From Glebionis coronaria (taxonomy: Eukaryota; Streptophyta; Magnoliopsida; Asterales; Asteraceae), in contig CM046878.1 of assembly GCA_025667525.1 (NCBI GenBank), positions 400,513,275-400,577,274 of the forward strand: a stretch of DNA of 64,000 nt. The letters run 5' to 3'. This document shows, one piece after another, positions 46,324 through 59,437 of the stretch (the first letter of the stretch is position 1; each line of letters starts with the position of its first letter). The notes beneath the pieces were generated by a model, which was not told where the DNA came from, did no database searches, and worked only from the letters and a program-made list of their open reading frames with translations. A program made the translations under genes and the position numbers.

Positions 46324-48333
46324 TTCATTAAAGAATTTTCTTTGATAGCTAAACCCTTGACTAAGCTTACTCAGAAGAATAAACCTTTCGTTTGGGGAAG
46401 TGATGAAGATGGAGCATTTCAGACATTGAAGCAAAAATTATGTAGTGCGCCAATCTTATCATTACCCGAAGGGAGTGAAGATTTTGTAGTGTATTGTGAT
46501 GCATCTATTAGAGGTTATGGAGCTGTTTTGATGCAGAGAGAGAAAGTGATAGCTTATGCTTCTAGGCAATTAAGGAAGAATGAGGAGAACTATACTACTC
46601 ATGATCTTGAGTTAGGAGCTGTGGTCATTGCTCTTAGGTTGTGGAGACATTATCTGTATGGCACCAAGTGTACGGTATTCACCGATCACAAAAGCCTACA
46701 GTATATTCTCGACCAGAAAGAGTTGAACATGAGGCAACGAAGATGGATAGAGTTGTTAAGTGATTATGATTGTGATATAAAGTATCACCCAGGAAAAGCC
46801 AATGTTGTTGCTGATGCGTTGAGTAGGAAAGATAGAGAGCCTATCAGGGTGCGTTCTCTAGTCTTGACCGTGCACAATAATTTGCCTGAGCAAATTAGAA
46901 ATGCGCAAATAGAAGCTTGTAAGAAGGATAATTTTGTTAATGAAGGGTTCCGAGGACAAGGAGATCCTTTAGAGGTTAGAGCTGATGGAGTGAAATGTTT
47001 AAGAGGTCGTATGTGGATACCTAAGTTTGGAGGCTTAAGAGATTTGGTTATGTTAGAATCCCATAAATCTAAGTATTCCATTCATCCGGGATCTGATAAG
47101 ATGTACCATGATTTGAAGAAGTTGTATTGGTGGCCGAATATGAAAGCTGACATAGCTATGTATGTTCTTCAATGCTTGACTTGTGCTAGAGTCAAAGCTG
47201 AACATCAAAAGCCATCAGGACTACTTCAACAACCAAAGATTCCTGAATGGAAGTGGGAGCGAATTACGATGGACTTTATCACCAAGCTTCCTAGAACATC
47301 ATCTGGAAACAATTCGATTTGGGTTATTGTCGATAGACTGACCAAATCAGCACACTTCATTCCGGTTAAGGAGCAGTTCTCACTGGAGAAGCTGACTCGA
47401 ATATACCTGGATAATGTCGTATGCAAGCATGGAGTGCCTGTATCGATCATTTCAGATCGAGATCCTAGATTCGCATCGAATTTTTGGAAATCTCTCCAAA
47501 GATCTTTGGGAACGAATCTCGACATGAGCACTGCTTATCACCCCCAGACTGATGGGCAGAGTGAAAGGACGATACAAACACTGGAAGATATGTTGAGATC
47601 TTGTGTGTTAGACTTTGGTAAGAATTGGGATAAACATTTGTCGTTAGCAGAGTTTTCATATAACAATAGTTACCATTCTAGTATTAAGGCTGCACCGTTT
47701 GAAGCTTTGTATGGTAGGAAGTGTAGATCTCCTGTATGTTGGAGTGAAGTTGGGGATACCCAGCTCACGGGACCGGAATTGATCCGGGAGACTACGGAGA
47801 TGATAGTTCAGATTAAGAAGAGGTTGTTGACTGCCCGTAGTAGACAGAAAAGTTACGCGGATGTGCGGCGGAAGCCAATGGAGTTTGAAGTGGGTGACCG
47901 AGTAATGTTGAAAGTATCACCATGGAAAGGCGTTATAAGATTTGGAAAACGAGGAAAATTGAATCCCCGTTATATTGGACCCTTTAAGATTCTATCTAGA
48001 GTAGGTCCGGTGGCTTACAAACTAGAGTTACCCCCAGAACTTCATGGTGTTCACAACACATTCCATGTATCTAATCTGAAGAAATGTCTAGCAGTGAGTG
48101 ATGAGAAAATTCCGTTAGGTAAGGTTCGAATAGATGGGAAGTTGCATTTTATCGAAGAGCCCGTAGAAGTTATGGACCGTGAGGTAAAGCAACTGAAACA
48201 AAGTCGGATACCTATTGTCAAGATCCGATGGAATTCAAGGCATGGACCGGAGTATACTTGGGAACGAGAGGATGAAATGTGGAAGAAATATCCGCACCTC
48301 TTCGATTTCAATAAGAAATGGACATCCAAATGA
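46324..48333 (+). CDS. pol: Element C RNase H, integrase and chromodomain-like end
   Basis: Same frame after the TGA; 663 codons counted from 46342. RNase H acidic residues are D53, E90, D115 and D158. The integrase zinc finger is H241, H248, C278 and C281, and its catalytic D311, D372 and E408 (TMDF, SDRD, QSERT). A C-terminal chromodomain-like segment ([21 protein letters not shown]) ends the protein. RNase H removes the RNA strand; integrase inserts the DNA. All catalytic residues visible are intact. The three stops in gag-pol are all single-base changes. Confidence 0.93.
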   Translation, partial: FIKEFSLIAKPLTKLTQKNKPFVWGSDEDGAFQTLKQKLCSAPILSLPEGSEDFVVYCDASIRGYGAVLMQREKVIAYASRQLRKNEENYTTHDLELGAVVIALRLWRHYLYGTKCTVFTDHKSLQYILDQKELNMRQRRWIELLSDYDCDIKYHPGKANVVADALSRKDREPIRVRSLVLTVHNNLPEQIRNAQIEACKKDNFVNEGFRGQGDPLEVRADGVKCLRGRMWIPKFGGLRDLVMLESHKSKYSIHPGSDKMYHDLKKLYWWPNMKADIAMYVLQCLTCARVKAEHQKPSGLLQQPKIPEWKWERITMDFITKLPRTSSGNNSIWVIVDRLTKSAHFIPVKEQFSLEKLTRIYLDNVVCKHGVPVSIISDRDPRFASNFWKSLQRSLGTNLDMSTAYHPQTDGQSERTIQTLEDMLRSCVLDFGKNWDKHLSLAEFSYNNSYHSSIKAAPFEALYGRKCRSPVCWSEVGDTQLTGPELIRETTEMIVQIKKRLLTARSRQKSYADVRRKPMEFEVGDRVMLKVSPWKGVIRFGKRGKLNPRYIGPFKILSRVGPVAYKLELPPELHGVHNTFHVSNLKKCLAVSDEKIPLGKVRIDGKLHFIEEPVEVMDREVKQLKQSRIPIVKIRWNSRHGPEYTWEREDEMWKKYPHLFDFNKKWTSK

Positions 48334-48356
48334 AATGGATCACGAGGACGTTGATC

Positions 48357-48374
48357 CCTTTTAGGAGGAAAAGC
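48357..48374 (+). promoter_or_regulatory. Polypurine tract of element C
   Basis: ttttaggaggaaaagc stands directly before the 3' LTR start TGTGACA. Confidence 0.8.
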
Positions 48375-51300
48375 TGTGACAAATCTAACATTTTCAGGTA
48401 GTTAAATATTTTCTCGTATAATATTTTGAAACTTATTTTTATGTTGGTTGACGAACTCACAATTTACGGATTTAAATTTGGGCTTACGTGCATAATTTGG
48501 CGTCTTTTACGACTAAACCAGAAACCTAAGGATTACGTATTTACGTTTTTGAACTCCGTTTTTGATGAGACAATTTTTATTGGATTCGTTTTGTGACGGT
48601 GATTCATAATTTATAAAAACGTTTTTCGTAAAACGACCCGAGGGCACGCAAATCGAGAAAACTAGAATCGAGAAATACCCGTAAACTAGTGAGATGGGAC
48701 AAAACACTTTGCCCCATCCCACTAGCTTACATGGGACGGCAAGAACACATCACCACACATAGGTGGCACAAAACTTAACTTGTTTATACAAGTGTAAGCT
48801 CATGCTTACACTTTAAGCTAAACTTCCACCAAACTTAACAAAACCAACAAATGGTTTTCATTTCTCCATTTCACCCATGCATTTCACTCTCAAAACTCTC
48901 TCAACCTTCATCTTTGTGCCGTCCCAACTCAAGCCACAAACACCATCTTTGATCTTTTCTAACTACAAACCACATGTTTACTAGTCCTATTAAGGTGTTT
49001 CCTTGAAACCTTGATCATTTGGTGGCCATATAACCAACTTTGGAGGTGATTTGCTTGTGTCCTAGGGCTGATTTTCCAACATATGATCTTGCTATTTGAT
49101 GTTCTTGGAGATACTTGTTGTGTTCATCAAGTTCTTGCCTTCCTAAAACAAGAAATCCACTTGGATTGGTAAAGAAGATCATCCTCTACATTTTTCTCTT
49201 ATTATTTTGTAAAGAACAAATGTATTTTCTTTCATTTTGTATATGTATATGATGTATATATGATGATAAAAATGTTGTGTGGGGATCAAGTGTTGATAAA
49301 CATGCTTAAAAATGATGATAACCATAAGAAATGAAGCTAAAATCATGGCTAATTAGTTGGCTGTATAAAAACAGTAGATAACTAAATGAAGAACTGATAA
49401 AAATGCATGGTTTGATCTATTTACAGTAAAGTAGATGATGTTATACACATGTGAGAGTTGGCCATGCAATGGAATCAAAATAATAAGTGAGATATGATAA
49501 AAACAAGTTAGGTGGTACAATCTGAATAAGCAGTTTTGTAGGGACTGTTAAGGAAACTTAGACTCAAAATGGGCAGTAGCTATAACTAAGTTATATTTAG
49601 CACATATTATGAAGAAGTTGTCATCTAAAAATGAGCTTCTAAGTCATTGTAGAACTCTAGATATGATAAAAATGGTGAATGTGAAGTTAAAAATCAGATT
49701 TTGGAAATAATGTTTATTATTATTATATAAGCACTCACTTTATAATTTATAAAATGTAAAGTATAAACCCACTAACTTATAAAACTTATTTATATAAATG
49801 TATAAGAGGTTAATTAAATGGGTAAAATATATAAATGGTGGTAAAAATAATATTTATAAGTAATAAAAACTATAAACTTGATTTTTACGACTTTTTCGGC
49901 TATCGCCGTGAAATTAACGTTTTTCATCAAATAAAACTTAGACGACCAAACCCGTCTAATGTAAAGTTTATAAAAGATATATACTGATGTATAAGTAACT
50001 AAGACAAGTAAAAACCGATAAAACCCGAACTATAAGAATTACGGACAATTACGAGCTAACTAAACCTATTAGACTAATAATTGGACTTATAAGATAAAAA
50101 CTTGTAAAAAGAATTATTTGGGCTTAACCCAATAGGGCCCAACATGAAAAGTATATATACTGATCATATAAGTATATAATGGGTAAAAACAAGTAAAAGA
50201 ACTTATAAAAGACTTAATGAACTTAAAATAGGTAAAATCGGTAAAACTAGTGAACTAGTAAGACGATACTAAAACGTAAACACTAAAATGAGTAAATGAG
50301 GATTTATAAACCCACTTGATCATCATCATATGTACAATAATCATATATATGTATATTGTTATTTTGATAAAAGTCATTGGACCGAGTCTAAGACCGATTA
50401 TTATTTATATAGGTTTCCGTGACCGAAGCACGCCCGTAGCCGATAATCCGCCTTTCATTAACAACGTGAGTTCATAGCCTCGCACTCTTTTAAATGTTTT
50501 ATAAAATGATTTGTAAACCCGCGAGGGAGATAACATGCTAGATTTTTATAAAAATAGAACACAAGTAGTCCCGATTGTATGCTAAATGAGATGGACCCGA
50601 ATGATGCTATGACCCTTTATTCGAGACTAAAAGGATTATTAGTAGTTAGGTTATGTCACTTAAAGTCCCATTAGCATGAATTGTGAACTACCGGGTTTTG
50701 GTAGACGCTTATGCATTTGATAGTACTATTTGGGGACGATCACCCCAGTTCGCGCCTTGACGGTTGATCCCCGTCGTACCACATTGATTGGTAAGCGAAT
50801 TTATGTATGAGAAGATTCCATAGCGTGATTTTTGTGACGACACGCTAACTTAGATGGGCAAATTGTTTGTCGGGTTCGCGGCCCGCTGTTTTCACAGTAA
50901 GGTAACAATGTCATGCGGCTAATAATAATCCTATAATCTATAATCTATACGACATGTATAATCTAAATAAACGATGACGACGCTATTACGATGAATATAT
51001 TACCTATCATGGTAATATAGAGACTACGGTCTCATGGACGGTTTCAGATGTATGCTTGATTTATATATTGCCTGACTAGCAATATGTGGACTTACTTCCG
51101 ATATTATACTTGTGTTCTGATTTTAAATGATTGTAAATGATTGTTTTATATAACGGTTTTCATTAAACTCTATGAATTCACTCGGCATTCGCTGATATGA
51201 TTTTTGCATGTTTTCTATCTCAGGTGCTTGAAGGTAATCCGGATGGAGATCGACTCTGATGGCCCACACTTAATATTAAAAATGTTCATTCGATCTGTGT

Positions 51301-51488
51301 TTTGTAAACTTAATGACCTGTATAATTTGGGACCTGTTGTACACTTTTAAACCTTTTTATCGAATGAATGTTTGTTAAACCTTGTACAACCATTTTTATG
51401 TGTTGTCTATGATTGGAGTTATTGTGCTATCCCGTAACACTCTGAAAGACCCTTCCGCTGTACCGATACGAAAAATGAGAGTGTTACA
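48375..51488 (+). repeat. 3' LTR of element C
   Basis: Same length as the 5' LTR and 99.5% identical by my count (16 differences in 3114 positions, for example 39190/48491, 40037-38/49338-39 and 41729/51030). Confidence 0.95.
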
Positions 51489-51493
51489 TCGGC

Positions 51494-52324
51494 TAAGCAA
51501 ACCGAAACCCCCTTGGGGTCGGTTGCAGCCTGCGGCCCAAAACAAAACACCCCTTAATCGACCCTTTGATTTAATTAATCATCAAAACATGTTAGATCTA
51601 TGTTTAATTAATATGTTTTTACAAAAACACCACATGTTCATAATTAATAAAAAGATTAAATTAAAAGAAAAGGTTTAAAAAGGTTTTACCGTATTCGTGG
51701 ATCAAGGGAATGAAGAACAAACACGAACAAACAACAAAACTTCAAGATCCAAGATCAAAGAATCACCTTGTATGGTGATTCAAGGGTGGCGGCACAAAGA
51801 GAGGAGAAAGAGAGGGTTTAGGTTTTTCTTGAAATCTTCTGTAAAGTGATTTTGAGTAGTAAAAACTAATTAACCCTCTTTTAGTAAAAATTGGTTATGG
51901 GCTTGGCCCATTACTCTTGTTTTGGCCGCGGGTAGGGACCCCCCCATGGGGTTCCCGTACCTCTTTTCGTGTCTCGTTATTTAGTTACTCGTTTGTGTTT
52001 AATTATGTTCGTGTTTTAAATGTTCTCGTTACGTAAATACCATAATCTAATATATTTAATTACGCTCGTAATAAATATATATACGTAATAAATAATAGCT
52101 CGTGTTTTAATTACGCTCGTGATTTCGTGATCACATGTTCGTGATTAATTATTGCTAAATAATTATTACGTGATCATGCATATAAAATACTTATCGTGTT
52201 CTAACACGTACGTAATACGTAAACTCCTAACACGTAATCGTAATCATGCTATATTAGGAAAGTTTTTAACTAGTACGTACGATCCTAAGGGTATTATGCA
52301 TGGTAAAAGCATGCGGGTTTTACA
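51494..52324 (-). repeat. 5' LTR of element B, part 2
   Basis: Continues the LTR after element C (taagcaaaccgaaac...) and ends with the LTR start TGTAAAACCCGC on the minus strand. Followed by the gacat target duplication at 52325-52329. Confidence 0.92.
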
Positions 52325-52965
52325 GACATTGCATAAGTTTTATGATTATTTATAAAACTTTTTAGGTGAACACTTAGTCATTTTAAGTGAAAATCCAAGT
52401 TGACAATTTTAGCCCATCTTAAGCCCAATAGTGGTCCACTACCCAAGTATATGACTTAAGTCCAGTTTAATTCAGTATACTACTTTAATTGGTTATTAAT
52501 CTTAGGTCCAATAATGGCCCAATAGCCATTACAAGTGTAAGTTGGGCTTTTATGGCCCAAGTCCACTTTGTACAGTTTTTGGGTTCTAAAACACATCACA
52601 ACCACATACACTTAATATTTTACGTTGGTCGGGTCTCAGGTCATCTATTCATCAGTATATATATAAGTCTAAAGTCCTCGACATGTGGGTCCTACCATGT
52701 CGGTTTATATAAAAATCATCACATTTTACGTTAATGAGTTATAATCCGTTTATTATAATTTTTCCCGATATGTCCCGCTAATTTGTTCATATCTCTTGAA
52801 CCGTAAATCATCTAAGTGTGTTCTTTTTACCCAAACCATTATTAACTCATGTACTATACTTGTTATAAGTCTAATTACCCCAAATTTATACTTTTCATAG
52901 CTAATTAACCCATTTCTTAACTTAGAAGAGTTGGCGGTTTTTGGGCAGCCAAACTCGTTTTCACC

Positions 52966-53318
52966 ATTTTGGTCGCCATTTTCAAACCGTAAGAAACTGG
53001 TAAACTATCTAATTGATTCTACTTGTTCATGATTTTATCTACAACCTACAGTTTTACCTTTTTCAATGATTCTGGGTTCTTATATGAGAAAACAATCCAT
53101 GAAGACAGTATGTTCAGATCAGACTAGTTTTTACTATTTTGGCCACCATTTCCAAACCGTAAATAATTGGTAAACCATCCAATTGATTATAGTTCTTCAT
53201 GGTTTTATCTACAACTTTTAGTTTTACATATTCATAGGTCAGTATACAAATTTTACGAGAAAACAATCCATCAAAACGGTATGTTCAGATTTGACCTTGT
53301 TTCGTATTTTGGTCATAT
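52966..53318. repeat. 170-base tandem duplication in LTR E
   Basis: 'attttggtcgccatttt', '...aaaccgtaa', 'tggtaaac(t/c)atc(t/c)aattgatt' and 'gagaaaacaatccat' each occur twice, 170 bases apart (52966, 53136). The start of a third unit is at 53306. Confidence 0.75.
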
Positions 53319-53551
53319 CTAGCTTTCTATAATTCGTCACGGGACGAGCCACCCGGGAAATTAATCACAAAACAATTATCTATCTTAATATTTAAGTTTT
53401 CAGTATCCCAGACCCACTGATTTTACATGCAATTTGTTTTTTCCACGGTTCAAAATTGTTATAAATCAAATCGTTAATAAGGCTTGTTTAGTCTTTATTT
53501 TTAGTGTTCAAAATTTCATATACAATGTCCCAATACTCATTAATCCATTTC

Positions 53552-53894
<343 letters not shown>

Positions 53895-54386
53895 GAGGGA
53901 GGTTAATGTAAGAGCTTTTTTAAAATTGTAAAAATGAGAACTAATCTAAAACACCACTAAAATATTGATACATAACCATTTTACTAATACTACACCAAAA
54001 TATACATTATTTATACAACTAAACACTCTACCGACTAATAAACAATGGATAAGTGTGTAATAAATTACTGATACACAATTAAGAATGTGATACATATACA
54101 TCAAAATCTCAAAAAGTTAATATCTTATACATAAATTGGTACACTTGATACACAACCACCACTAAATAACTTGATACATACTACCAAAACATGATACGTA
54201 TCACACTTCGAATCAAAATGTATCACTTATATTTCACCAATTTTTAAAAGAAAGCCCATTGAATCTTTAAAAATTATGTTTTTACTTAATCATGGTTTAA
54301 AATTGTTTCTAATAGAGTGTCATTTGTGAGATTTTGATTGGTTCTCATTTTTAAAACTTTAAAAAGTTCTCATATGATCCAAATTC
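53895..54386. mobile_element. MITE-like element inside a (TA)n tract
   Basis: 492 bases with imperfect terminal inverted repeats of about 55 bases: aagagc..ttaaaa..gtaaaaatgagaac at the left and gttctcatttttaaaa..tttaaaaagttctcat at the right. TA repeats abut both ends. No coding capacity. The 'gagaac(c/t)' terminal style recurs in plant MITEs that insert into TA-rich DNA; the superfamily is not assigned. Confidence 0.7.
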
Positions 54387-54678
<292 letters not shown>

Positions 54679-54800
54679 GAATATACATAAGATCAAGAAA
54701 ACATAAGGAATGATAAATAAGAACGAGATGTAGATCTTACGAGGCTTGTCAAAGTCGTTGTACTAGTGAGCGAGCAAGTAACCATCCAAGATCTTGTCAC

Positions 54801-55050
54801 ACTTGATGCAACCATCATGCATGGATAGATCTGGGCTAGATCTACAAGTTTTACTTGATGCATGTATAGATCCGGGCTAGATCTACATGTTTTACTTGAT
54901 GCATGTATAGATCCGGGCTAGATCTACATGTTTTACGTGATGCATGTATAGATCCGGGGTAGATCCATACGTTTTACTTGATGCATATGTAGATCCGGGC
55001 TAGTTCTACATATTTTACTTGATGCTACCATCATGCATGTATAGATCCAC
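54801..55050. repeat. 41-base tandem repeats in LTR E
   Basis: Units start at 54801, 54853, 54894, 54935, 54976 and 55017. The core is acttgatgcatgtatagatc plus a gatcc/gggct/agatc palindromic part. Units 2 and 3 are identical, and the first and last carry the same accatcatgc insertion. Confidence 0.9.
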
Positions 55051-55297
55051 CATGGAAATAAAAGAAAATCTTGAAAGTTGCTGCATGTAGGAGATCTTCA
55101 TACCAATGTGTAGATCTTGAGATTTCCAAGATGGGTCTTTGATTTGTTTTTGAAGATTCAAACAAGAAAATGAAAAGTTTGATGATCATTGTGGGTTGGG
55201 GGTTCACGGCTCAAGGAAGAAAGAAAAGAGAGAGAGAGTTTTTGGGTGTGTGTGTGTGTTTTGTGTGAGAGACAATGAAAGAGAAGAGGGGACATCA

Positions 55298-55390
55298 CCC
55301 TTATATAGGGTAGGAGGAAGTGTGACATGTGTCACCTACTTAAACATTGTCCAATGAGTAGCAACAAGGTGGGGACATATTGGACATGTG
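55298..55390 (-). promoter_or_regulatory. LTR E promoter
   Basis: On the minus strand CCCTATATAAGGG (55298-55310) is followed by a CT-rich and AC-rich leader. Upstream are two copies of the palindromic word gacatgtgtcacc (about 55324 and 55372) and ATTGG (inverted CCAAT) words at about 55351 and 55413. This is the layout of a strong LTR promoter reading to the left. Confidence 0.6.
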
Positions 55391-55991
55391 TCACCAACCT
55401 AAAATTTTTCCCAATGGGGGAGTGAGGTATGTTGGTGGCTTGTCTAGTGGGCCAAAAGGGTTGTTGGGCTTATCAAGCCCATTCTATCCAAGGCTTAAGT
55501 AGTTGGGCTTATAAGGCCACAAATGGGCCTAAAGTGTATCTTGTATTCTAACTTACGTTATTACACGGTTCGGGTCACGTTCGAGGTTTATGAATTTTTT
55601 ATTCATCTTACGAGGATTTCGTAATTGATCCAAAAGTCATGTTTCCAATCAAATGGAGTATTTATATGACGTATAAATACGAAGGACGGGTTTGTTTATT
55701 TAAACGACAAGTATTTGTCATTTATCTTTTGTATAACGTAAGGATCATTTTAGTAGAAATACTTCTCATTTAATCATTCCGTAGATAAATGTAATATTCA
55801 AACAATTTAATCAAATTGTTTATCAAGTATTTCTTGACAATAATTTATGTAGTTAAATTATTGAATTGTCGGTACGCGGTTTGTATGACTTTTGTCAAAT
55901 TCTCAAATCCGATGATTTTTGTATGGTTCAAAAAGGGTTTTTGAAACATACTCCATTATTATTTAATGAACGAAAAATCTCGAGTTTTACA

Positions 55992-56092
55992 CCATCCACA
56001 TGCCACCTTGAGTTTCGTCCTCGAAATTTGATTACTACTACTAGGTTGAGAAATGATCTAGGATCATTGAGTAGATTTTTATTACATTATTC
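55992..56092 (-). pseudogene. Ty3/Gypsy pol tail and PPT upstream of LTR E
   Basis: Minus strand reads SNFEDETQGG, the end typical of plant Gypsy polyproteins, followed by a purine-rich ggtggcatgtggatgg and then LTR E. It is cut off at about 56092, where Copia sequence begins. Confidence 0.65.
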
Positions 56093-56776
56093 TCATGGTA
56101 AAATCATGGATTTTACAGAATTTGAGTCACAATACATAGGTATTTTATCAAAGTGGAAGCTATAATCCATAAGTTGAGTTCTCATCCAAAGGACTTGAGC
56201 ACAACACATGGATAGAGACACATACTCTGCTTCTGCGGATGACAACGAGGTGCAATTCTGCTTCTTTGACGACCAAATCACGATCTTGTCTTCCCTCCTA
56301 AATTGTACGCCACTAGAAGTGCCCTTTCTAGTATCAAGACAACCTGTATGATCAGAATCTGAAAAAGATATTAGATGAAAACCGGTTTCCTTCGGATACT
56401 AGATTCCCATGTGAATGGTATTCTTAAGGTATCGAAAAATCCGTTTAACCTCCTTGAGGTGATTTTCAGTAGGTATGGCTTAATATCGTGCACAACAAGA
56501 TGTGGCATGATGAATATCAGGCTTGCTGGCTGTAAGGTACATAAGAGACCCGATCATACTTCGATATCGCATTTGATCTATGGGAGGTGAGTACAAGTCA
56601 GCGTCTAGGGATGAGGTCGACAATGGTATACCAACGCGAGCACATGAGGTCACACCATGCTTTTTAAGTATCTCTTGAGCATACTTATCTTGGTTAATAA
56701 AGATACCACGTTGGGATTGATTAATCTAGAGGCCTTAAAAAATTTTAGCTCCCCCATCATTGACATTTCAAATTTT
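56093..56776 (-). pseudogene. Copia element F: RNase H, broken and truncated
   Basis: Minus strand contains the connection and RNase H region: SFSDSDHTGCLDTRKGTSG near 56330-56380, SSKKQNCTSLSSAEAEYVSLSMCCAQVLWMR and YCDSNSV (56093-56281). Several stops separate them. The RNase H ends after the last catalytic Asp region and is joined to Gypsy sequence, so the C-terminus is lost. Confidence 0.85.
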
Positions 56777-58093
56777 TTATGCATTAGTTTTCAAAACGTT
56801 TTGAAAGTTTTGGTTCGTAGAACCAAAAATAATGTCATCAACATAAACCTGCACCAACAATATGTCATCCCCATATTTATTAATAAAGAGAGTAGGGTCA
56901 ATAGAACCTCTAGAGAATCCTTTGGAAACCAAAAAGTTTGATAGTTCTTCGTACCACGCCATTGGAGCTTGTTTAAGTCCATATACAGCCTTCTTGAGAC
57001 GGTAGACTTTGTCAGGATGATGAGGATCAACGAATCCTTCAGGCTGATTTACATACATTTCTTCTTTCAAATGGCCGTTGAGAAAAGTTGTTTTAACGTC
57101 TATCTGATAAACCGTGAAGCCCTTATGTGCAGCATAAGCAAGGAATATCGTGACTGCTTCCAAACGAGCGACTGGAGCAAATGATTCATCAAAATCTATT
57201 CCTTCTTGTTGACGGTCTCCCTTAACCATAAAATGAGATTTGTTTTTGATGATTGTGTGTTCTTCATCCAATTTGTTATTCCAGATCCATCTGAAGTCGA
57301 AAACCAATGTTCCATATGGTCTGTCAACAAGTTCACATACTCCAAGTCTTTCAAATTGATGAAGTTCGTCTTGCATTGTTTCAATCCACGCATAATCAAT
57401 CATGTCTTGTTTGATGTTTGTAGGTATAGTGAAACTCACGGTGAGTGTATACATATATAAATCGCCATCGGTTTCGAGTTGTCTGCTTGTTCGAACCAGA
57501 TGTGAAGGATTTCCAATAACTTGTACCAATGGATGATCACGTGTCCAATGGTGAGTGGATGGATATTGTTGATAGAATGTGTGCATGTTTGACGGATCAA
57601 CATGTTGAGTAGAAGACTCTCTAACTTTGTGTACCGGTGTACCGAATGGGTTGATAAATTCGTCTTCGTCGGACTGCGCATCAACTACTTGATCATTGTT
57701 TTTTCCTGCTACATTGACGGTTGGTGATGTTGGTTGTATGACGGTTTTTTGAGTTTGTTTAGTATCCAATGGAATTGTCTCTTGAGCAACGGTTGCTGAA
57801 GTAGAAGCAGTTGTGTTTTGTTGACTAGTTTCGGGTGCATCAGTAGTATTGACAACGAAAGGCTTTGACACAACTTGATTGTTTCCATATTAATATTCAT
57901 CAAACATTGTATCATATAAATCAGCCAACTCATTCATTTTCGTCTTATCCGTCGAGTCTGCTGTAGGAATATTTGTTTGACATTCTTGCACGGGACGTAC
58001 ACTGTTTTGTGTAGGTGCTGTCGCTGGATATTGAGGTGCGAGACTTAAGCTGTTTTGATCAAGTACCATTTGTGGCAATTCTTCAAAGTTCAC
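56777..58093 (-). pseudogene. Copia element F: reverse transcriptase
   Basis: The 364-codon ORF at 56777-57871 contains the Copia RT. It has [18 protein letters not shown], an [10 protein letters not shown] block (usually DVK.AFL.G), [16 protein letters not shown] and the catalytic YVDDIIFG near the C-terminus. The N-terminal part is a Thr/Gln-rich linker after integrase, continued in 57890-58093. The ORF is closed by a stop soon after YVDD, and the thumb continues in broken form into the next region. As a set it is recognisable as the SIRE/Maximus-like branch; the enzyme cannot be whole. Confidence 0.88.
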
Positions 58094-58960
58094 ATGAATT
58101 GTTTCGACAATACTCCTTGTTCTATTGTTATAGACTCGATATCATTTCGACAATGTAGCATACCTCACAAAAATACATGTATCACCTTTTTCTTTCATCT
58201 TGTTGAGATTCTCACCGTCTTTTAGAATGTAGCATAAAGATCCAAATACGTGAAAGAATTTAACAATAGGTTTCCTGCCATTGATGATGTGGTATGGTGT
58301 CTTTTCATTCCTAGGGATTACAAGAGAACGATTCTGAGTATAACAGGCAGTTGCAATTGCCTCAGCCTAGAAGAATAGTGGTAATTTTGATGTAGAAAGC
58401 ATTGTACGAGCTGCCTCCACCAAATTACGGTTCCATTTTTCGACAACTCCGTTTTGTTCAGGAGTTCGAGCAATTGAGGTTTGGTGTTCTATGCCTTCTT
58501 CTTGAAAGTAGGCTTGCAGAGTCTTGTTCAAAAATTCAGTACCCCTATCCGTTCTTATCCTTAAGACTTGAGCTTGAAGATTGCGTTGTATCATATTGAA
58601 AAGTTTTTGAGAACCTCCGGTGTTTCATCTTTGGACCATAAGGAGTAAGTCCATGTATATCTGGAGTAATCATCAACAATCACGAGAATATACTTTTTCC
58701 CATTAATACTCTCTACACACATGGGGCCACATAAATCCATGTGTAGAAGTTCTAGTCATCCTTTTGAACTTGGGGTATTCTTGGTTTTTAAAGACTTTCG
58801 TTTTGCTTTCCCTAACTCACAAAAAGAACAAAGATGTTATTTGACGAATTTTAACTTAGGAAGACCGGTCAGAATATCATTCTTCGAAAGCAAGTTGATG
58901 GTGTCAAAGTTGAGATGTGACAATCGTTGATGCCATAACCATGCTTGAAAGGATGAAGCT
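58094..58960 (-). pseudogene. Copia element F: integrase
   Basis: The integrase core can be followed in several frames: HMDLCGPM and GKKYILVIVDDYSRYTW (58640-58745), then RTDRGTEFLNKTLQAYFQEEGIEHQ and TPEQNGVVEKWNRNL (58367-58594). These carry the D, D and E of the catalytic triad. A stop after KLPLFF (TAG where a Trp is usual) and a frameshift before 58600 break it. Motif PRNEKTPYHIINGRKP follows at 58240-58320. Confidence 0.85.
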
Positions 58961-59059
58961 TTAGCTATTAAGCAAATTGGATTTTGTTGAACATGTGTCT
59001 TGAAGAGTTACTGTGTAGAGGTCAGAACCACGAGAACCTGTAAGAATGTCATTCCCATC

Positions 59060-59437
59060 TTAAAATCTAACATAGCAAGTAGTTTTCCGAAAAACCACTT
59101 CCAAATCTACATCAAAAAGTTGACCAACCGAGAATAAATTATGATTCAGTCCCTCGACGTAATAAACCATTTTTATAGTGATATTCCCTTGAACCAAATC
59201 GCCATAACCAAGTATCGGTGCAAACTGATCATTTCCAAACCTCACCGTACCCAAAAACTTCTCCACGAAGTTACTAAGAAGCTTGAGATTGCCTGTCATG
59301 TACTTTGTGCACCCGGAGTCCATTATGAATATAATGATTTCGACGAGCTGCATAAGAATTAGAATAGAATGTAGAGTTTGACAAATGAGATCCCTTGATA
59401 GAAGTGGGTTCCAAAATATTAGTAGGCCTAGATGCAA
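59060..59437 (-). pseudogene. Copia element F: protease
   Basis: IMDSGCTKYMTGNLKLL carries the aspartic protease active site DSG (near 59320), followed by FGNDQFAPILGYGDLV and VEGLNHNLFSVGQL, a usual Copia protease block. The first 35 residues of the open frame are not family-like and reflect a frameshift; the preceding gag segment continues in another frame. Confidence 0.85.

Larger units (their letters stand above)
39074..51488 (+). mobile_element. Element C: young Ty3/Gypsy chromovirus-like LTR retrotransposon with an extra ORF
   Basis: LTRs 39074-42187 and 48375-51488 are each exactly 3114 bases. By eye 16 positions differ and there is no indel. Target duplication tcggc lies on both sides (39069-39073, 51489-51493). 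The PBS is at 42191, the extra ORF at 42480-43523, gag-pol at 43810-48333 and the PPT before 48375. It is inserted in the 5' LTR of element B in opposite orientation. Same family as element A. Confidence 0.96.
28748..52324 (-). mobile_element. Element B: Ty3/Gypsy chromovirus-like LTR retrotransposon with introns in gag
   Basis: Minus-strand element with 3' LTR 28748-31636, PPT, pol, protease, gag, PBS 36963-36974 and 5' LTR 36979-39073 plus 51494-52324. The target duplication gacat is exact (28743-28747 and 52325-52329). Its 5' LTR is interrupted by element C. Integrase is followed by a chromodomain-like end, placing it among the chromoviruses (Tekay/Del-like by overall look, not verified). 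Confidence 0.93.
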
